This document shows positions 12,190 through 21,659 of a stretch of DNA of 64,000 bases, in pieces. The stretch's first letter is position 1. Every line of letters starts with the position of its first letter. This stretch comes from Fagopyrum homotropicum (Eukaryota; Streptophyta; Magnoliopsida; Caryophyllales; Polygonaceae): assembly GCA_033239125.1 (NCBI GenBank), contig BSWB01000001.1, positions 22,471,501-22,535,500 of the forward strand, given 5' to 3'. A program made the translations under genes and the position numbers. The notes below the pieces were generated by a model. That model was not told the DNA's origin and made no database searches. It worked only from the letters and a program-made list of their open reading frames with translations.

Positions 12190-12540
12190 GCTTCTCCGCC
12201 CTTATCCAATCTTGAATGCAAACTTATGCCTCCAACTTTTCGGCTTCAATTGACTTCTCTTGTAGGTGAGCATATTCCCTCCTTGACTAAATGCTTGCTC
12301 CACGGAAACCGTTGATGCACGACCATGAGTTGTTGCACAATTTTGATCAATGTTGGATATTTTGGTGCTAGTTTCTTCCACCAATTCGAAATTTCAAAAG
12401 ATTCACTGTCAAAACTAAACTTTGTTTTGCTCTTGTAAGAAGAAGAAAAAGAAGAAGAAAAAGATGAGGGTGTAAGAGTCGGTTCAACGGTAGAAGAAGA
12501 GCTAGTACTTGTTTCAAATGAAGAATGCAATCTTTCAACT
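12190..12540 (-). pseudogene. hAT transposase C-terminal (hATC) remnant
   Basis: On the minus strand one frame gives FEISNWWKKLAPKYPTLIKI and a second gives TVSVEQAFSQGGN followed by LKPKSW. Together these are the hATC dimerisation signature (...WW...YP.L...A......S....E..FS.GG). The two halves lie in different frames, so at least one frameshift separates them. No upstream catalytic region is recognisable. It is a dead fragment. Confidence 0.7.
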
Positions 12541-13045
12541 TCAATACGAGTAGGTCAATGACCCCTCATATGAGTATGTATGTCAAGTACCCACATATTA
12601 GTAGGTCAATGATCCTACATATGAGTATATAGGTTAATGACTCGCATATTAATAGGTAGGTTTAGGGTTGTGCATCCGGTTGGGACCGTAATTTTCAAAA
12701 ACTTGGACTGGACCGGACTGTTTCTACTCGGTCCATTCTGATCCCTCCAGAATAAAATAAAATAAAATAAAATATATGTTTGCAAAAACTAAAAAAATAT
12801 TTTAAAATATTTTTATTAAATATGTAAACAAATATTTGATTTTTTTCAAATATGTAAAATAAAAAAAAATATATATTCCGATCCAACCGGTCTTTTCCGG
12901 TTATGGACCGGGACCAAAATTTTCAAAAACAATGGACCGGGACTAGACCGGACCGAAAAAGACTGGTCCGGGTCAATTTTGCACAACTCTACGTAGGACA
13001 ATGACTCACATATTAGTAGGTCAATGACCCACATATCAGATTTTA
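12541..13045. repeat. short tandem array of GTAGGTCAATGACCCACATAT-like units
   Basis: Variants of 'AGTAGGTCAATGACCC' plus 'ACATATTAG' recur near 12550, 12600, 12630, 13000 and 13017, spaced by tens of bases. A hAT-type MITE (12663-12991) has inserted inside the array and splits it. Confidence 0.55.
12663..12991. mobile_element. hAT-type MITE, 329 bp
   Basis: The termini are inverted: TAGGGTTGTGCA at the left and TGCACAACTCTA at the right. Subterminal GGACCGG/CCGGTCC blocks are also inverted around an AT-rich centre. TAGGG-TGTGCA-type ends are typical of hAT elements. The 8-bp flanks (GGTAGGTT and CGTAGGAC) match only partly, as expected for an aged 8-bp duplication. Confidence 0.65.
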
Positions 13046-13364
13046 TACATACTCTCAAACCATCAATTTAGGGTTTGTTTCTACGGGTTTGTGTTTTTAC
13101 GGGTTTATAGTTTATTTTCGGGTTTATAAACTCATCGGGTTTATTTATAAACTACATAAGTGTGTTTACTCGAGGTTTGTTTTGTGGGTTTATTTTAGTA
13201 CAAAATACGCTTTTGCCCCTACAAAAATTAAAATAAGAATAAACCTACTAGGAAGATTGCTCATGAATTTGAGTATGGATTGTGCCTTGCTAGGAAGGAG
13301 AAGGCCACTTTGCCTCTTGGACTGCGTCTTTATAGGAAGAAGCGGGTCGCTTTGCCCTTCGGGT

Positions 13365-13427
13365 CATTTTAAACAATATGTAGAAGATACGATGGAGCCT
13401 CAAATCTTCTACATATTGTTTAAAATG
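13365..13427. repeat. perfect inverted repeat, 24-bp arms
   Basis: The arms at 13365-13388 and 13404-13427 are exact reverse complements around a 15-nt centre. The right arm begins the repeat that recurs at about 20623 without the left arm, so the palindrome arose by an inverted copy of the repeat end. Confidence 0.8.
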
Positions 13428-13653
13428 ATTATTTCTTACAATGCTCTTTTTTTGGACAGCCTGTCCAAAAAAAAGGACGTGTACAAATAATGGACAAAGG
13501 CCAACGGGGCGAAATGTCCAATCCGGCTACTTGTCCGAACCGGATCCGGACAAGCCAAAAAGCCTATATAAAAATATTATATATTAAATAATATATGATA
13601 ATTAGTTATTACTATAATATTATGTATAATTATTAAATATTTATCATAATTAT
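13409..13653. repeat. dispersed repeat, copy 1 (left of the LTR element)
   Basis: Sequence running from ACATATTGTTTAAAATGATTA through GGACAAAGGCCAA, CGAAATGTCCAAT and an AT-rich tail matches 20624-20850 closely. The young LTR retrotransposon is inserted at its 3' end, and the repeat is cut at the ATTAT target site. Confidence 0.7.
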
Positions 13654-15509
13654 TGTTCGCTCCAAACGGTGTGTGCAAGCTTTAAATTTATAACCCTAGA
13701 CTTAAGCTTAAAACAAGGATGCGAACCCGCAGTGTACGGGTCAATCGTAGTAAAAGCAAGAAAATTCCAGGGGTCGATCACAGGGACTCGGTGAAACAAA
13801 GTCAATACGGTGTGCTATATCAATTCTAACCACAAGAGCAATTAACACAATCAAAGATGAAATAAGAAGTCAATAAAGCAAACATGCAATTCTAGGGATT
13901 AAAGCATCTAGTTGTGGTTCCAACTCAAGATCTATAGATAAGCGGACAAAGCTGAGATTTTTGCGTGGGGAAGGTGTTACTAAAGTGGAATAGATCACCG
14001 GGTAAGTCTCACTACTCACTAATCCTAAACCGTAACTCCTATTACCGGGTAAGTCTCAAGGAATCAAGGTAAAGAACTATAACCTCAAACTAACACACCA
14101 TCTAAGGAAATAGAATCAACCTTTACCGGGTAAGTCTCAGGCTAACTCACAAAGATGGGATGGAAGCACACTCAAACCCCAATAAAGGATAAACCTTTAT
14201 TACCTACACTTATGATCGTCAATACACAAACTAAGGAATTACCGGGTAAGTCTCATCCTAAGCTTGCTTTGAACCAGGAAAGGTGTAATAAGAATAGGAT
14301 TTAGCAAACTCTAACACTTAACTCTCAGTTTTAGGTCGGATAAGTCACCTCGGTCAGAAGAATTCCACCCCGGCCGAGATGTTCATCAACCGAACGAGAT
14401 GCTTAGGGTTAAGGTTAAAGACTCGAACTTTCAGGATCCTACTGGAATCTAAGATTATTCTATCATCGTTTTTCCCACAACCTTCAGCCAATCACCCTAG
14501 AATCACACAAGGAAATTAGCCACTCTTCATCATAATGAAAGTATTAAAATATATGGAAAGAAGGTGAATATTTGAACAAAGAAGAATTTAATGAAAAGAC
14601 TTCAATAACTGAGTCAAATATCACAACAAAGCGTTCCTTGGATAGCAATCCAAAAAGACAAGACAACAATTGAGGGAATTGAAGACAATCTTACAAAACC
14701 CTTCAATAAAGCTATAAAAGCTATGAACTTCAATCTTCCTTCAACCTTCAAAAAGGTTCTTCGAATCTCTCCCAACTGGAGTAGGCTGCTGCTGCTGCGT
14801 GTTTTTTGGTGTAAGCGGGCTCTTTTGCGGGATCTAAGCACGATCCGAAGATGGTTGAATTGTGGAAAATCCAACCCTTTATATAGGAGAATTATCTTCC
14901 AAAGATAAGATATCTTAAAAAGATAATTTCCTAATAAAATATATCTTATCTCCCAAAATAAATATCTTCCTAAGATAATCTTATAGGAAATATCTAAAAA
15001 GATAATTTCCTAATAAAATATATCTTATCTCTCAAAATAGATCTCCCAAATATATGATCTTCCTTCCAGAAATCCAGCCCAAAAATATAAGATCCTCCTT
15101 CCAAAAATAAAAGATCTCAGCCAAGAATAAAATATCCTTGCCGCGTCCAAGGTGTTCGCCTCGGTCGAGTCGACTTCCCTGGATCACCTCGGTCGAGGTG
15201 AATCTGTGGTCAACCGAGGTGAGTCACAACTGAATGTGAAATCTCTCAAATCTGGTCCAAAGTAAATCTTTAATCCATGGCTATGCTCCCTGGATGTAGC
15301 TCCAAATGACTAATGACTCCTTTTGCTCCTTTTTGATGCAAAACGTACCATATTACCTACAATTACAACGAAACTAGGTGTAGACCTCGATTCTCGCAAA
15401 GGTAGATGAAATGGTAGTAAAATCACATAATGTACATACAAACATGCAGATTATGAAAGATAAAACGTCCAAACAAACCCCAAAATATAGACTATAATTC
15501 ATGCTATCA
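13654..15509 (-). repeat. 3' LTR of the Athila/Tat-like element
   Basis: 1856 bp, TG...CA ends. It contains four copies of ACCGGGTAAGTCTCA (13997, 14044, 14125, 14241), CTCGGTCGAGG-type near-palindromes, a CTG run near 14790 and a TATATAGG box near 14880, which read on the minus strand may be part of its promoter. Confidence 0.9.
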
Positions 15510-17256
15510 AAATACCCCATACTTAGCCCTTGCTTGTCCCCAAGCAAGTTCTGCATATAGAAGACAAGATAGAATGGATTATAAGTCAAGAAAATCAATG
15601 AAAAAGTCTTCCAAAAACATTTTATGGTGTGCAACTATCATAGATCACTCTAAGAGAGTACTTCCTGGAATTTAAAAACTCAACATGATCAAAACATTTT
15701 ATAAATATAAAAAAGTTGTTCATCTTTGCATAAAATCATAGAATGCATAATAAATCATAGTTATCAAAATTAATCATGTATAATCCAGTTTAAACCGCTA
15801 AGTCAATCAACAAGCTCAAGGTCTCAAGGGCTTCCCAAAAGAAAAGGTCAAGAAACGTGTAGGGTAGGGATGTGTGTAAGGTAATGTGGTGCTAGAATCC
15901 GGGAAAAGGATGAACTTCACTTTCACTTTGGCTTGCAACATCTTCCACCAATAAGCTTTGCTTATTTCACACTTTTTTTCTTTTTACTTTACTTTTTGGG
16001 ATGCATGGACAGAGGTGCACAATAACCGAAGCCTAGGAAATCAGCAATCATCAATTTCTTGAGATGCATCAAACCCTTGATGCACATACCATGACCCGTT
16101 AGGAATATCGCTCAATCCGACTTTGGCAAGACACAAACACCCGGCTATGTGAATGGTGCCGAGTTACTCATCTTCATGATTGACTTCCCCAAACCTATTA
16201 TTGCTTTCTAAACTTTCACTTCCAGCCACTTCTCAACTTTAACTCCACTTGCTTTCACCACTTCGCTTGCTTCCAAATTCCCGGATAGGTAAAGGGAGGC
16301 AAAATGTATATGAGGGGCTAAGCATGATCAAGAAGAAGAAGAAGAGAATGAATTGCCTTGGTCTTTCCAAGAAGAAAGTGAGAGAACTTAACCTGCGGTG
16401 TCAACCTTCAAATTCAACATAATTTGGATAAAAACAAAGTATTAAACATGCTAATAATTTCAAACAAAGCATTTAGCAACTTAAACATATTATAAAACCT
16501 TTCAAACACATAAAGAACTTAAAACCAGTCAGTAAACAAGATCTTCACTGAGATTATATCCAGATAAGCAACAAAAATTCGTTTTCGAAAACTCTCAGTT
16601 AACCCACCTCGGTCGAGGTGTTCTTGGTTCAACCGAGGTGAAGCACCTCGTTTGGCCAAGAACCTCCCCGGTCGAGGTCAAATTTTTTTTTTTAAAAACC
16701 AGTTTTATTTCAGTTTCGACGTTTTTCTCAATCAAATAACCTGTAGGTATGCATGTAATATCAGATAAACATATAGAAGCGAAAGTGAAGCATAATAAGA
16801 TCATAAATATCCATCAAAGTAGCATACAATCATCCATAGTCAAATAACATATCCGCATACCCCATACTTGGGACACACTGTCCCAGTGGGTCAAAATAAG
16901 TCTAAGGACAGGATACTCACCGAACATAGCTAAACTGCATGAAGGAGTAAGAAACAGCTCCCAGAAATGACCATCTCGGTTGGCGAAGCACATCTCGGTC
17001 GAGGTGTTCTGACAGTACCCGAGATGTATCTCAGTAAAGCTCGTTTCCTCAACTTCTCGAAATTTTGTTCTTCCAGTGTAGCTCCTGAACTGTGATCCTT
17101 CCTTTTGGAATACCTGGTTGTTGTCTAGAGGAAAACAAAAACAAAGCAACTATCTAAACTAAACTAAAAAAAGGGAGAAGAAAGCAATACCTTGGGTTGC
17201 CTCCCAAGAAGCGCTTGGTTTAAGGTCGCTAGCTGGACCATACGGCATGGGATTAC

Positions 17257-18342
17257 TCAATGCACTTCGAATGTCGTGGAGTGCTCATCACATCCGTAAA
17301 AATCTTCCAAGAAGGTTCCGGTTCCTAACTTCACCGGCAAATGGTAAGATCTCCCACGTACAAGCCTGTGCGGTTTGATTCTCACCGGAATTCGTCTAGA
17401 CTTTCTACACTTCAATGGGACATAATCTAGCCTTGCGTCCCATCCTTTCCTTGATCGAGAAAACAATTTCTCGAGAATCATAGCAGCTTCCCCATCTATA
17501 GCTTGGGGATGGTACAGGGTCCTGAGCATGCGAGGGACCCCATACTTGAACAAGAGACTCTTCATCACCTTAGCGGTGTAGTGCTTGCCAACTACACTCC
17601 TCATGATCCGAGGAGCTTCTTCTTCCAACAATTTCAAGGAAGACTTCATCTTGATCTTTGGAGGTTCTTTCGGAAGAGACCTCCAACTCTCCGGTGAGTT
17701 CCTGAAGAATTCAGAAATTTTAATAGGGAATTCGAATGGAGCAAGAGAACTTACCTTGTAAAGTTCTCCAAAGCTCGGATCAGGTTTCATGTTAGGTTGA
17801 TAACCAACACATGAAATCTCTCTCAACTCAGTTGATCTTTCTTCCACCTTGGTCACAATCTCAGTAATTTGACCAAGGTTCTTTGCATCTTCTTCTTCTT
17901 CCAGTTTTGCAGATTCTTCCATCTCGGCCGAGATCTCTTCCACTTCGACCGAGGTCTCAACAGTCAAATCGAGACCTTCTATATCCTCCTCTTCCTCAGA
18001 AGTTTCAGGAGAAATTTTGGGTTCGACTGGGGGGATGCTTGGAACGTGCAATACTTCCTTATGCTCCTCTTTCGGCTTAGCATAGGATAGGGTGCTTTCC
18101 TTGAGCTCCTCCACCTTCTTCATCAACTTCTCCAATCTTGATTCAAGAGAGTCTTCAAAAGGTTGCTCATAAATGTTTTTAGGGACATTCTTCTCATCCC
18201 ATATCGCAAGTTCATGCTGAATGGCCTCTTCTCTTTCCCATTCATTGCTGAACCAATAGAAGGAGTACTTCTCCTCCAAGTATTCATAATGGTCCGCCCT
18301 AGCACTTTGCCTTGCTATCCAGGCTGGATCAAATGTAGTCAT
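17257..18342 (-). CDS. chimeric gag-like / integrase-remnant ORF of the LTR element
   Basis: An intact 361-codon frame lies inside the element. Residues 1-60 are a gag-like head (FDPAWIARQSARADHYEYLEEKY). Residues 66-175 are strongly acidic and coiled-coil-prone. Residues about 262-339 resemble the end of a Ty3/gypsy integrase core (LLFKYGVPRMLRTLYHPQ, then WDARLD and PHRLVRGRSYHLPVKL). The usual region between gag and integrase is missing, so this looks like an internal-deletion fusion kept open. No zinc knuckle and no complete DDE triad are visible, so it cannot be a working integrase. It may act as a structural or packaging protein, or may simply not have decayed yet. Confidence 0.65.
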   Translation of the reverse strand: MTTFDPAWIARQSARADHYEYLEEKYSFYWFSNEWEREEAIQHELAIWDEKNVPKNIYEQPFEDSLESRLEKLMKKVEELKESTLSYAKPKEEHKEVLHVPSIPPVEPKISPETSEEEEDIEGLDLTVETSVEVEEISAEMEESAKLEEEEDAKNLGQITEIVTKVEERSTELREISCVGYQPNMKPDPSFGELYKVSSLAPFEFPIKISEFFRNSPESWRSLPKEPPKIKMKSSLKLLEEEAPRIMRSVVGKHYTAKVMKSLLFKYGVPRMLRTLYHPQAIDGEAAMILEKLFSRSRKGWDARLDYVPLKCRKSRRIPVRIKPHRLVRGRSYHLPVKLGTGTFLEDFYGCDEHSTTFEVH

Positions 18343-18442
18343 CGGAAATCCTGAAAACTACAAAACTCATAGAAAGAGTAGTTAGTAGCAACAGGGGCAA
18401 GTGCCCCAAAAGCAAACCGTAACCGGCTCGGTCTAGACCAAG

Positions 18443-18460
18443 TCCCCGGCAACGGCGCCA
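18443..18460 (-). repeat. second copy of the primer-binding-site motif
   Basis: The same 18-nt tRNA-complementary sequence occurs 137 nt further inside the element. It is followed by the same AAAACTTGTTC that spans the real LTR boundary, so a short segment of the PBS/LTR junction has been duplicated. Confidence 0.8.
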
Positions 18461-18579
18461 AAAACTTGTTCTTTGGCGAAACTCTGTTCCGTTGCCGGAA
18501 CAAGAACTTCGTATGTACCTAAGAACACAAACCTGCAAGAACACTCAAGCAGAAAGATCAATAGAAAAAGCAAGAACAG

Positions 18580-18597
18580 TCCCCGGCAACGGCGCCA
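18580..18597 (-). other. primer-binding site, tRNA-Asp type
   Basis: On the plus strand it reads TCCCCGGCAACGGCGCCA, which I recognise as the 3' end of plant tRNA-Asp, the primer type of Athila-lineage elements. It lies six bases inside the right (5') LTR. A second exact copy lies at 18443-18460. Confidence 0.85.
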
Positions 18598-18603
18598 AAA
18601 ACT

Positions 18604-20459
18604 TGTTCGCTCCAAACGGTGTGTGCAAGCTTTAAATTTATTACCCTAGACTTAAGCTTAAAACAAGGATGCGAACCCGCAGTGTACGGGTCAATCGTAG
18701 TAAAAGCAAGAAAATTCCAGGGGTCGATCACAGGGACTCGGTGAAACAAAGTCAATACGGTGTGCTATATCAATTCTAACCACAAGAGCAATTAACACAA
18801 TCAAAGATGAAATAAGAAGTCAATAAAGCAAACATGCAATTCTAGGGATTAAAGCATCTAGTTGTGGTTCCAACTCAAGATCTATAGATAAGCGGACAAA
18901 GCTGAGATTTTTGCGTGGGGAAGGTGTTACTAAAGTGGAATAGATCACCGGGTAAGTCTCACTACTCACTAATCCTAAACCGTAACTCCTATTACCGGGT
19001 AAGTCTCAAGGAATCAAGGTAAAGAACTATAACCTCAAACTAACACACCATCTAAGGGAATAGAATCAACCTTTACCGGGTAAGTCTCAGGCTAACTCAC
19101 AAAGATGGGATGGAAGCACACTCAAACCCCAATAAAGGATAAACCTTTATTACCTACACTTATGATCGTCAATACACAAACTAAGGAATTACCGGGTAAG
19201 TCTCATCCTAAGCTTGCTTTGAACCAGGAAAGGTGTAATAAGAATAGGATTTAGCAAACTCTAACACTTAACTCTCAGTTTTAGGTCGGATAAGTCACCT
19301 CGGTCAGAAGAATTCCACCCCGGCCGAGATGTTCATCAACCGAACGAGATGCTTAGGGTTAAGGTTAAAGACTCGAACTTTCAGGATCCTACTGGAATCT
19401 AAGATTATTCTATCATCGTTTTTCCCACAACCTTCAGCCAATCACCCTAGAATCACACAAGGAAATTAGCCACTCTTCATCATAATGAAAGTATTAAAAT
19501 ATATGGAAAGAAGGTGAATATTTGAACAAAGAAGAATTTAATGAAAAGACTTCAATAACTGAATCAAATATCACAACAAAGCGTTCCTTGGATAGCAATC
19601 CAAAAAGACAAGACAACAATTGAGGGAATTGAAGACAATCTTACAAAACCCTTCAATAAAGCTATAAAAGCTATGAACTTCAATCTTCCTTCAACCTTCA
19701 AAAAGGTTCTTCGAATCTCTCCCAACTGGAGTAGGCTGCTGCTGCTGCTGCGTGTTTTTCGGTGTAAGCGGGCTCTTTTGCGGGATCTAAGCACGATCCG
19801 AAGATGGTTGAATTGTGGAAAATCCAACCCTTTATATAGGAGAATTATCTTCCAAAGATAAGATATCTTAAAAAGATAATTTCCTAATAAAATATATCTT
19901 ATCTCCCAAAATAAATATCTTCCTAAGATAATCTTATAGGAAATATCTAAAAAGATAATTTCCTAATAAAATATATCTTATCTCTCAAAATAGATCTCCC
20001 AAATATATGTTCCTTCCAGAAATCCAGCCCAAAAATATAAGATCCTCCTTCCAAAAATAAAAGATCTCAGCCAAGAATAAAATATCCTTGCCGCGTCCAA
20101 GGTGTTCGCCTCGGTCGAGTCGACTTCCCTGGATCACCTCGGTCGAGGTGAATCTGTTGTCAACCGAGGTGAGTCACAACTGAATGTGAAATCTCTCAAA
20201 TCTGGTCCAAAGTAAATCTTTAATCCATGACTATGCTCCCTGGACGTAGCTCCAAATGACTAATGACTCCTTTTGCTCCTTTTTGATGCAAAACGTACCA
20301 TATTACCTGCAATTACAACGAAACTAGGTGTAGACCTCGATTCTCGCAAAGGTAGATGAAATGGTAGTAAAATCACATAATGTACATACAAACATGCAGA
20401 TTATGAAAGATAAAACGTCCAAACAAACCCCAAAATATAGACTATAATTCATGCTATCA
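18604..20459 (-). repeat. 5' LTR of the Athila/Tat-like element
   Basis: 1856 bp, nearly identical to the 13654-15509 LTR. It has one extra CTG codon-length unit in the short CTG run and one 3-bp deletion, which cancel in length. Confidence 0.9.
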
Positions 20460-21293
20460 ATTATAACAAATATATAAATTACAGAATATCTTAAATATAT
20501 AAGCTCCCTCATATCATCTAAACTCCGACCATAAACGGTTGTCGCCTCGTCACAACCACCGCCTTCTCGTCTAGTTCCTTCGTCGCCTCTCTTCTACTCT
20601 CTTCTTTCCTTCACATATTGTTTAAAATGATTATTTATTACAATGTCCGAAATGGATAGCCTGTTCAAAAAAACGGATGTGTACAAACAATGGACAAAGG
20701 CCAATCGGGGCGAAATGTCCAATCTGGCTACTTGTCCGAACCCGGTTCGGACAAGTATAAAATATTATATATATTAAATAATATATGATCATTAGTTATA
20801 ACTATAATATTATGTATAATTATAAAATACTTATCATAATTATAACAAATATATAAATTACATAATATCTTAAATATATAATATTATTTGAAAATAAATT
20901 TGTACTAAAAATAATTACTAATGAAAATAAATAAATAAAATGGGTACGGATACTACTCCAAACCCGACAGCCAGTTCGGCCCAATACAGCTTAGACAGGG
21001 CACAATGTAAATTATTCATCGCCATTTTTTCCTTTACAAAATGCTACATTAATTTCAATAAATAACAATAATGGTACAACTTTCTCAATTAATTTTCAGT
21101 AATTCACAATTATCCAGAACCTAGTTCGTCTCTTGACATGCAAAAATTATGGCAATAAAAAATGAAGCAGATAACTTCATCTCCTAAAATGAAGCGATAA
21201 CTTCATCTCCTACAATGAAGGTAAATACTTGGCTCTCCCTAGCTGCTTTGAAGCAAATCCTCTGCTTCTACTGCGTAATCTGTGGAGAAGAAG
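20460..21293 (+). promoter_or_regulatory. GBSS1 upstream region, with dispersed repeat copy 2
   Basis: From about 20624 to 20850 this repeats the sequence found at 13409-13653. After it (20900-21290) comes AT-rich promoter-like sequence. The leader exon probably lies near 21200-21293 and contains a duplicated GATAACTTCATCTCCTA motif (around 21167 and 21189). No core promoter element can be placed reliably. Confidence 0.45.
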
Positions 21294-21638
21294 GTATTGA
21301 TGGCTAACCTATTCTTCCCCTTTTTTTTCTTTTAATTTAATTTTATTGCTTTTTACCGTATTCCTTCTATAATTTTGAACCCCTCCTGTTCCTACCAACG
21401 CAGTGTTTTTGATCTCTGAACTATTGATTCTCTGTCAAGTTCAGAGATTCATCTTTGTATGATTTCGAATCTTCTCTCTTCCGTGCATTTGCATTTTTAC
21501 GATCACGCAGTTTGTTTCTGAACTTTTTATGCTTCATGATTTTCATATCTCATCACTGTCAAGGACTGCGACTCATAGAAATAAAAGCTCATTTGACAAA
21601 ATCTTACATGTGGTTATTTCTTTTTGTTCCCTTTGCAG
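21294..21638 (+). other. probable 5'UTR (leader) intron of GBSS1
   Basis: A donor-like AAG/GTATTG at 21294 and a pyrimidine-rich acceptor TTTGCAG ending at 21638 bracket 345 nt just upstream of the ATG at 21660. A noncoding first exon plus leader intron is the known gene structure of plant GBSSI. Confidence 0.5.
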
Positions 21639-21659
21639 GGTTAAGCTTTTGTGATACCA

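Larger units (their letters stand above)
13654..20459 (-). mobile_element. complete young non-autonomous Athila/Tat-like LTR retrotransposon
   Basis: Two 1856-bp direct LTRs (13654-15509 and 18604-20459), starting TGTTCGCTCC and ending GCTATCA, flank a 3.1-kb interior. The insertion is bounded by ATTAT at 13649-13653 and again at 20460-20464, a perfect 5-bp target duplication. The primer-binding site lies beside the right LTR and a purine tract (GTATGGGGTATTT on the minus strand) beside the left one, so the element runs on the minus strand. By eye the LTRs differ at about eight substitutions and two 3-bp indels, so insertion is recent. The interior holds only a 361-codon chimeric gag/integrase ORF. 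There is no protease, reverse transcriptase or RNase H, so mobility needs help in trans. Confidence 0.92.
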
